Positions 7,730 to 13,569 of a DNA stretch of 13,569 nt are shown in pieces. Every line of letters begins with the position of its first letter. Position 1 is the first letter of the stretch. The notes beneath the pieces were generated by a model that worked only from the letters and a program-made list of their open reading frames with translations, was not told the DNA's origin and made no database searches. This DNA is from Stephanodiscus triporus (Eukaryota > Bacillariophyta > Thalassiosirophyceae > Thalassiosirales > Thalassiosiraceae), in NCBI GenBank assembly GCA_036939755.1, contig JALLAZ010001828.1:1-13569 (forward strand), read 5' to 3'. The translations under genes were made by a program, and so were the position numbers.

Positions 7730-8070
7730 GACCACTTAGTCGATTGCATGAGTTTCTCTTTGTAATTTGAAGCTGGTGACATCTTCAGTGAATTGACCCT
7801 TGCTGAAGTATTTCTCTTGCCACACTTTTGACAGTTTGGTGATTGGTGAGCAGAGTTCTGTAAGTACACATTGAAAATCCTTTGGTAATGAAGAACATTC
7901 GCCAATTGATTGACCTACAATCATCTGAAACAGTCCATCTGGCACTCAAATTCAACGTGCTACTTGCTCCTTAAAATTGAAAATGAGTTCGCGTGGTTCA
8001 AGTGCTGGTTTCAAATAGATAATCCCTTGGTCCAATATGAGTCTGCCCTAGTGATTGCAGGGTTGAGGCA
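7730..8070. other. Unassigned region, no clear gene
   Basis: Short frames exist on both strands: about 69 codons at 7945-7736 on the minus strand and 67 codons at 7910-8113 on the plus strand. Neither has a recognisable motif. The plus-strand frame may carry the upstream, frame-shifted part of the broken frame that starts at 8071, since it ends just as that one becomes open. Confidence 0.3.
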
Positions 8071-8676
8071 ATGCGAGAACGTCCACACCATGCGTTCAGG
8101 CATGTTGACATGAAATGGAAAGATTTTGTTACGAGACCTTGGGCCGGCCCTCGTGGTCCCGGCGATCAAATCAAGATGAAAAAGGCTGCTGAAGATGGGT
8201 TTCATATTGACTTAAGGGGATGCCAAGCAGGATACAAGTTTGACGAGGTCATACCGTATAGTGTTGAAGATTCCATCACTAAAGACGGCTACGGCAACTA
8301 CATGTGCAAACTAAAACACGATGAATCCCACCATGCATATGCAAGCATCGTTGAACTCTGCTCAGATAAGATATGTAACTTCTTGCAGGTGTCCAATTTT
8401 CTGGAGTGAAGGCCTTTTGAGGAATTGAACATGAGAGGGACTGCCCACTACTTGAAATAGATGGAAGAAATTTCCGGGTTGACGGCAAAATGCGAGCCTA
8501 TTATTGGTACTGGAGTGGTTTCACACAAAAGTATTGAACCAGCGTTCATGGAGTGGATGAACAAATATCATGATTGGAGTGCAGAGTATTTGATTAGCTA
8601 TGTCAGGAGGGAACTTACATCAGAGAATAATAAGTTGAAGGCTTCACAGAGGCAAGGAAATGCTCAAGACTCATGA
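8071..8676 (+). pseudogene. Unrecognised protein frame broken by two in-frame stops
   Basis: One reading frame stays open from 8071 to 8676 apart from TGA at 8407-8409 and TAG at 8458-8460. The part before the first stop is 112 codons (contains WAGPRGPGDQIK, GFHIDLRGCQAGYKFDEV and ELCSDKICNFLQV). Between the stops lie 16 codons, and after them 71 codons (EPAFMEWMNKYHDWSAEYL). Amino-acid composition is protein-like, rich in W, Y and C, and both stops are one change from TGG (Trp), so point-mutation decay is a simple explanation. A short intron spanning the stops is the alternative, but no clear GT-AG pair in frame was found. I do not recognise the family. It could be a host gene fragment or a transposon-derived protein. 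Confidence 0.4.
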
Positions 8677-8879
8677 CTGCGCTCTAGCAGCACAAAACAG
8701 ATTTAATTGTGATGGTTCCCTACAACTTATCAAGAAAACTTGCAAATGATAGATGTATTAAACATATTTTTTGTAGCAACAAAGCATTATTTACAAAACT
8801 TACATTAATTATTTCCCCTCTTACGAGAGCTAGTTAGAGAGATCCAACGTACTCCTATCAGACTTGGTAAACCTTACGT

Positions 8880-10150
8880 TTAAGTGGCATCCTCTTTCGA
8901 GTTATTCCTAATCTCGGTATGTTTCGCTGGAACCCTCAATGCTCGAAACAATCTCGGTGGATGCAATATATCGTCACGACTTTGAATCAATTGCAATTCG
9001 CGAGACGATAATGTGTTTGCCCTCTCATTTATTAATGGCGACAAGGAAGCGGCGACAGCTGCAGTTCTTTTCACAATAACATGCATCGTACCAGCCAATT
9101 TTTCCAACGAGCAAGACAACTCATTGTCATCGGCGGTCCAACCTAAGAAAAGGGCTGCACAAAGATCACCAGTGCCAGTAAATTGGCCAGCAAACCTGGG
9201 AGTATAGAGAACATATTGTTCATCGTTGATATTGACAAGGTCAGTTTTGAGTTCCTCCTGTTGCATCATCGGCGACTGATCCATGTAATTTGATTGCCTT
9301 TGCAAAGATGATTGTAAACAGAACTTTCTGCGTGATGCAAACATGGCAATGGAATCAGGAGTAGGAGTCACAGCTTTTTTTGTCGTGTCGCCATCCATTC
9401 TCCTTTCACCGTCACCGCCGCAATTTTCATCAGCGTCTGGAAAAACGATGCTCGTTATTAGGACCACATTGATGCCCATATCATGTAACGCGCAACAGGC
9501 GCATTGTGCATCTTGGATTGACTTTATGGCAATGCCTGTGAGCTGCTCGATTTCGAATTGATTGGGAGTAATGACATCGGCCAGAGGCAACACTTCTCGT
9601 TGGTATATTCCTACCAACTCTCTCGGAACATAAAATTGATCGTTATCGCCAAGGACTGGGTCACAAATATATCGACATTTGGGGTTTAAGCCTTTGAGCT
9701 TTTGCACCACGCTGACAACCGCACTTAGGAACGATTCAGATCCTATGTAACCCGTGAGAATGTAACCAATTCTTCCTGGAAAATTATCACCCGAATAAGA
9801 TGACAGCAATCCATTCCTCTCCATTCCATCGATGAGCTTTAATAGCCGAGACCCATCCAAGACTTCACCCTCAAAGCCAAAGGGATAACCGGTATGATTA
9901 GAAAATTGGACCGAGTTAATGATATCAACATCGAAACCCAATAATTGCAGCGGGAAAACTGCTGCCTTGTTGCCCACATCTGCGAGAGAGAGGGAGGTTA
10001 GCGCCGAGGTGCGTTTCTCGATGTATCAGAATTTTTACTAGAGGGTTCATTGCACTCACAACCTGACACAACATGAGACTGAATGGATAGGACGCGCTTG
10101 TTGCCACCTCCACCATCATGGTAGCCAACGTCCCCCGACGTAGAAGTCAT
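8880..10150 (-). CDS. PDXK: Pyridoxal kinase (vitamin B6 salvage), two exons
   Basis: ATP-dependent kinase that phosphorylates pyridoxal, pyridoxine and pyridoxamine at the 5' position, feeding pyridoxal 5'-phosphate; ribokinase/PfkB-like fold, expected to be cytosolic. Exon 1 is 10150-10060 and exon 2 is 9979-8880, giving 396 residues. The intron (10059-9980, 80 nt, GTGAGT...CGCAG) splits the Tyr31 codon and restores the family N-terminus RVLSIQSHVVSGY + VGNKAAVFPLQLLGF. Other family motifs: CDPVLGD (136-142), ADVITPNQFEIEQLTG (164-179), the anion-hole/catalytic GTGDLCAA with Asp302 as likely base, and the C-terminal SRELQLIQSRDDI. The start is ATG 10150, in frame with exon 1 and giving a short Gly-rich leader. 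Human PDXK has 312 residues. The extra length is mainly an insertion at about residues 212-276 (acidic, then S/Q/M-rich) between the last Rossmann-type strands and the GTGD loop, plus a short C-terminal tail. It is transcribed divergently from the BRO1 gene. Confidence 0.95.
9980..10059 (-). other. Intron of the pyridoxal kinase gene
   Basis: 80 nt, donor GTGAGTGC and acceptor CTCTCTCGCAG preceded by a pyrimidine tract. Removing it joins SHVVSG to VGNKAA through a Tyr codon (T + AT), which is what the conserved family motif requires. Confidence 0.93.
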
Positions 10151-10481
10151 TGGAAAACACGCCCTCGTCTGCCCCCGGTCGACAAGCGGGTGAATTTATC
10201 CTTAGTTGGCTGAGTGCGGTAAGTGACAAGTGTGGTGCTATCAAACGTATGAATACTATTATCAGAGCAACCTCTCTACTCTATTGCTTTTCGGCAGAAT
10301 ATCGTAATACGATACGATACGATTTGTAGATACGATACGATTGACGCCGCCACGAACAAGCAGCACAGCTTGCTTCGGCAGCACACGCTAATAACACAAC
10401 AAAAAATCCAACGCATGACCGAAGATCCCGTCGAAAAGACACTCATGCTCCCTCTTGCTTCCATAACACTCAGAAACTACA
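10151..10481. promoter_or_regulatory. Divergent (bidirectional) promoter region
   Basis: The 331 bp between the start codons of the pyridoxal kinase gene (minus) and the BRO1 gene (plus) must hold the 5' UTRs and core promoters of both. No protein frame is credible here. The only distinctive element is the ATACG-type tandem repeat at 10301-10342, roughly midway. No TATA box is obvious on either side. Whether the two genes share control is unknown. Confidence 0.6.
10301..10342. repeat. ATACG/TACGA pentanucleotide repeats
   Basis: The stretch reads atcgtaatacgatacgatac, then gatttgtagatacgatacga, then tt. It contains repeated tacga units in two runs separated by tttgtaga, with an inverted atcgta at the start, so part can self-pair. 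It could be a simple microsatellite or a cluster of factor-binding sites in the shared promoter. Confidence 0.75.
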
Positions 10482-12314
10482 ATGGTTGATTCTGTCTATG
10501 ATTCATCCGCACCGCCGCATCCTGATAGCATCCTACGACTGGTGTCAGCTGTTCATCGTTTTTCTATCGTGAGTGTGCAATTGTTGTTGCATGGTCCATT
10601 TTCTTGCGCATCATCGCCCAACCCTTTTTTTCAATAGCCTTACATCAACCCATCAGATCAGCTGAAATTCGATGCAAGTTTCAAAACATGCGCGGCAGGT
10701 CATAAAAGTACATTGGCGGTGATCCGCGAAGCGGATGACCGGCGTCAAGAGATCAAGAAGAACATGGCAGACGGGAAACTAAGCCATGCTGCTTTATCCA
10801 AAGCTTTGCAAGAGTACATGTGAGTTGAATTATGTGTAGGTTTGTGCCAATTACTCTCCGCCACTTACGTCTCCACCATATTTGTTCACCCCGTAGACCT
10901 TTGATCAATCAAATTCTCCTCTCATGCAAGTTCCAGCCGGAGAAGGCACGATTGGATCGTAAGTCATCTCTTTGGTATCGTACTGTCGCTGAGCACGCCT
11001 GATTATTTAATGCGTGGGCGTCTAAACTTTCCAACACTACCTCGCACACATCAGAGCGATTGGTCTTCAGCTGGTACTCAGGCATCGAACACATGAAGTC
11101 TAAGAAAAAACACTACTTCGATTCTGAAGGTGAGGGGATTAATTATAATTCGCTAATCATCAGAAATACGACGACGACTCACATACCTATATAAATTGTC
11201 AGCTCTTATGTTTGAGCTGGTGCTTGTCCTGGCGACATTGGCGCTCTCGGAATCCAATCTCGGATGCGATGCATGCATGGAAGGGAAGTTCCCCGAGGCC
11301 TCGCGACAATTTTCAAAGGCGGCCGGAGTGTTCCAATTGTTGGGGACCGACATTGTGCCGAACTGGATGGCCAACAGCGTTCAGCACGCGGAGATGGAGC
11401 ATGAATCGTTGGCTGAAACTCGTGTGGGTGTGTGTGTGGCATTCACGTCGTTATTCATGGCCATGTCACAGCAGATGGCAGTGGCGACGATTTTGGTGAA
11501 GCCGGGAACTCCCAATTACGCCCTCGTGGGCAAGTTATGCCTGGGAATCGCCGAGGATTTCGATTCCTTCGTGTCGACTTTGCGTTCTAAAAATCCCGTG
11601 CATATGTCACGGATGGACCCCTCCTTCCTGACGTTAATCACGTTTTCCATCAACGTCCAACGGGCGTCAAGTTTGTACTTCTTAGCAAGGAGTTTGTGGT
11701 CTGCATGTGAATATGGAGTTGCCATCTCCGCACTGAGCGAGGCGATGGTAGCCATGAGGACGCGCACATCGCCTACCGGACGGGGATTGCCGGAGATTGA
11801 ACCGAATGGGCCATTGCAATCGTTGTTGGTGGAAATAAAAGACTTTCGGCAGCACATGACGGACATGCTATCAAGTTGGGAGAGGGATAATCAACTGGTT
11901 TATTTTGAAAAGGTGAGCGATGATGTAGTACTCGCATCTTGAAGGAGAGCATGCCTCTCCTGTTTTGAGTTCTGTATCTAAGTTGGTTATGTATTTGCAA
12001 TAATGTGGTTGGGACATCTACACATACAGGTACCACCATCGGTCCCAGCAAACAAGGGTTTGAAAGCAATCCAACTGAAGAAAGCTGATGAGTTTCTTTT
12101 AGAAATGAGGGATCCATTGCCATTGGGCACCTTGACAGAGGAGCTGTCAATGAGCCCTGGAAGAAACGGAGCAGATGAGATGAATAGCATTCGCAGAGAT
12201 GATGGCCCGCCGAGCTATAACGAGGCCATGACGAGTGATTCCCACTTTTCGGGACATCAAAGATCGGATAGTGATCTTGCCCGTGAACTGCATGCAAAGT
12301 TAAATGCAGAATGA
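10482..12314 (+). CDS. BRO1-domain protein with C-terminal PPxY (BROX/ALIX-like)
   Basis: Six exons: 10482-10568, 10638-10819, 10897-10958, 11055-11129, 11203-11912 and 12030-12314, encoding 466 residues. All five introns (69, 77, 96, 73 and 117 nt) are GT-AG, and phases close in frame to the TGA at 12314. BRO1 domains are banana-shaped helical modules that bind ESCRT-III (CHMP4/Snf7) on endosomes. Family features seen: QEYIPLINQILLSCKFQP, QRLVFSWYSGIEHMKSKKKH running into YFDSEALMFELVLVLATLAL, TPR-like helices through the large exon, and the closing ERDNQLVYFEKVPPSVP, typical of the domain's end. After it comes a ~85-residue tail with GPPSYNEAM (PPSY at 432-435, a WW-domain/NEDD4-type ligase ligand) and a final amphipathic SDSDLARELHAKLNAE. 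There is no V-domain as in ALIX and no CAAX box as in human BROX. The start ATG is the first in frame, and exon 2 uses the acceptor CAATAG because the next AG (10656) gives a stop. I infer a role in endosomal sorting or ubiquitin-ligase recruitment. Confidence 0.88.
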
Positions 12315-12384
12315 AAGGGTACTACATGTAACACAAGTTAGTTTAAGAGGAGTACATTTGGCATACATCATATCAAAGAACATG
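12315..12384. other. 3' flank of the BRO1 gene
   Basis: Short AT-rich stretch between the TGA and the outer inverted repeat of the foldback element. It probably includes the 3' UTR. If the transcript extends further it would enter the foldback. Confidence 0.35.
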
Positions 12385-13104
12385 TACCGTATAACACGCA
12401 GCCTTATTGTCACGCAGCCTAATGGATCGCAAGAAAGCCCGCACCTACGTAGGAACGGTTTTCTCAATTCGTAGCTTATTCCTACGTCTTATACTGATTT
12501 AAAGATGACATTCAATTTCCTATTTACAAGACGATTCCAATGATTTGTGATTCGCCAGGGTTCTGGTCAACACTGGTCTGGGACTGCGCGCTACACACAA
12601 CGACCAACCCGACCATGATTGCCGCTGGCAGAAATGGGCCCCTAGAGTCCCACTCAAGAGCCAATCTCGTGCACTGACGCGTCGGATTGATCGGGGACAA
12701 CCCCCTGAATGAGCAAATGTGCTTAGGGGTGGGGTTGATAGGGCATATGCCCCTCAAAATGCTCCTTTGTTCCAGCAGTGATGCACCGCCACAACATCAG
12801 AGCGTTTTGAGGGGCATACGACCTATCAATCCCCCACAAAAAGCATATTGGCTTGCTCGGGGGATCGTCCTTGGTCAATACGATGCATTGGAGCAGGATT
12901 TAGGGCATCCTGAGAGGCTCTAGTGGACCATTTCTGCCGGCGGCGGCCATGGTTGTGATGGTTGTGTTGCCATTGGGGGGTCACGTCCCCCAAAAAAATT
13001 AATTCCAACGTAGACTTACGTACTTGATTAATTTAGCCCTAACTACCTCTGACGAGCAAGAATTTCTGTCGTTTCACATCCATTAGGCTGCATGTTATAC
13101 GGTA
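12385..13104. mobile_element. Foldback/MITE-like element with 27-bp inverted ends
   Basis: The left end, taccgtataacacgcagcc then taatggat (12385-12426), matches the reverse complement of 13078-13104 at 26 of 27 positions. This holds once a 16-nt insertion in the left copy, a duplication of cacgcagcct, is set aside. Inside lies a long imperfect hairpin (12591-12970). Frames on both strands are mirror by-products of the inverted repeats, so it is non-coding. No clear target-site duplication was found by eye. It sits 70 bp after the BRO1 stop codon, within reach of that gene's transcript. Confidence 0.6.
12591..12970. repeat. Long imperfect inverted repeat, ~170-nt arms, 35-nt loop
   Basis: Arm 12591-12764 pairs with arm 12800-12970. 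Matching blocks are acacaacgacca with tggttgtgttg, ccgctggcagaaatggg with its counterpart near 12928-12950, ctagag with ctctag, gagcaa with ttgctc, and ggttgatagggcatatgccc through ctcaaaatgctc with gagcgttttgagg onward. The closing block (about 36 bp next to the loop) is nearly perfect. Each arm carries two related sub-units, and the inner one contains the 12-bp palindrome gggcatatgccc (12741-12752). The DNA could extrude as a cruciform, and its RNA would be a long hairpin. Confidence 0.8.
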
Positions 13105-13140
13105 GTTGAAAAGCTAGGTAGGAACACTGTTTGCATTCTT

Positions 13141-13475
13141 CTCTATGGTACCATAAGTAGGGTTTGACTATGTACAACATCTGAATTGGTACAATCTCAG
13201 ATTTGAGATGGTTTTTTGGGTGTTCTTTTATGTAAAACAAGATGGTATCTTAAAATATTCGGTAATGAACGTACAGATTCCCGAATACCTGGGCTCAAGG
13301 GGGAGTCCCTTTTTTTGGACAGTTTTTTTGGGGGGGGGATTTCACATACGATATTTGTTGTATGAATTCGAATGTACAAATTTGTATAATACAAATTTTT
13401 ATATGAATTTCCGATTTGGTTGGGCTTAAAAAAGTGAGTTATTGAGTAGTTAGTATATCTAACTAGTAAAGTTTT
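13141..13475 (-). repeat. Dispersed repeat, copy B (inverted relative to copy A)
   Basis: Reverse complement matches copy A at 5511-5845 in ordered blocks. 13147-13199 matches tgagattataccaattcag onward, 13261-13293 matches cccaggtat onward, 13373-13387 matches atacaaattggtaca at 14 of 15, and 13459-13470 matches tttactagatag. A long poly-T/poly-G junction (13323-13338) lies inside and differs from copy A. No credible coding frame. Confidence 0.6.
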
Positions 13476-13569
13476 TTTCAGCGATGGGCAAGAGAGGACT
13501 ACTTTCCTTGGATGCAAATTTTACAAGGGCTTTCTCCCGGGAGTCTACCTTTGCAAAATTTGACCAAGA
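13476..13569. other. Window end, no feature seen
   Basis: Ordinary-looking sequence with no frame, repeat or motif that I can support. Confidence 0.4.

Noticed and set aside
12524..12923. Opposed 77- and 78-codon frames sharing an RGIxPINP motif
   Set aside because: The shared peptide arises because the two arms are inverted repeats of each other; no evidence of coding.
13197..13517. 106-codon minus-strand frame at the right end
   Set aside because: AT-rich, low-complexity composition, overlaps the dispersed repeat, and no related frame is present in copy A.

Overview
This is a nuclear eukaryotic window, most likely from a unicellular alga of the stramenopile/diatom type. Two genes can be reconstructed with short GT-AG introns (69-117 nt), compact exons and a 331-bp divergent promoter, and they sit among diverse transposable-element debris. 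The diatom assignment is inference: it rests on gene architecture and on the resemblance of the transposase and gag-like proteins to ones I associate with diatom genomes. No search was run.

Layout. (1) 260-4875, minus strand: two long open frames that look like one spliced gene for a large cut-and-paste (RNase H-fold, DDE-type) transposase. It has repeats, a basic patch, a long coiled coil, a catalytic core split by a candidate intron (2603-2697), and a C-terminal Tudor/SH3-like stretch with an acidic tail. (2) 4876-6434: no convincing gene. It holds a GC-rich direct repeat, a perfect 14-bp-stem hairpin, and copy A of a diverged dispersed repeat. (3) 6435-7729: two direct copies of a ~150-bp repeat flanking a frameshifted gag-like remnant of an LTR retrotransposon. 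(4) 8071-8676, plus strand: an unrecognised reading frame interrupted by two in-frame stops, probably a pseudogene.

(5) 8880-10150, minus strand: pyridoxal kinase in two exons, salvaging vitamin B6 to pyridoxal phosphate. (6) 10482-12314, plus strand, divergent from it: a BRO1-domain protein in six exons, with a C-terminal PPxY motif that suggests an ESCRT/ubiquitin-ligase adaptor role in endosomal sorting. The two genes share a short intergenic region carrying an ATACG-type tandem repeat. Nothing else links them functionally.

(7) 12385-13104: a ~720-bp non-coding foldback element with 27-bp outer inverted repeats and an inner imperfect hairpin with ~170-nt arms. (8) 13141-13475: copy B of the dispersed repeat, inverted relative to copy A. 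No RNA genes, CRISPR arrays or bacterial-type operons were seen.

The strongest candidates for something undescribed are the large intron-bearing transposase and the nested foldback element. The two host genes look ordinary apart from an insertion in the kinase and the BRO1 protein's PPxY tail.
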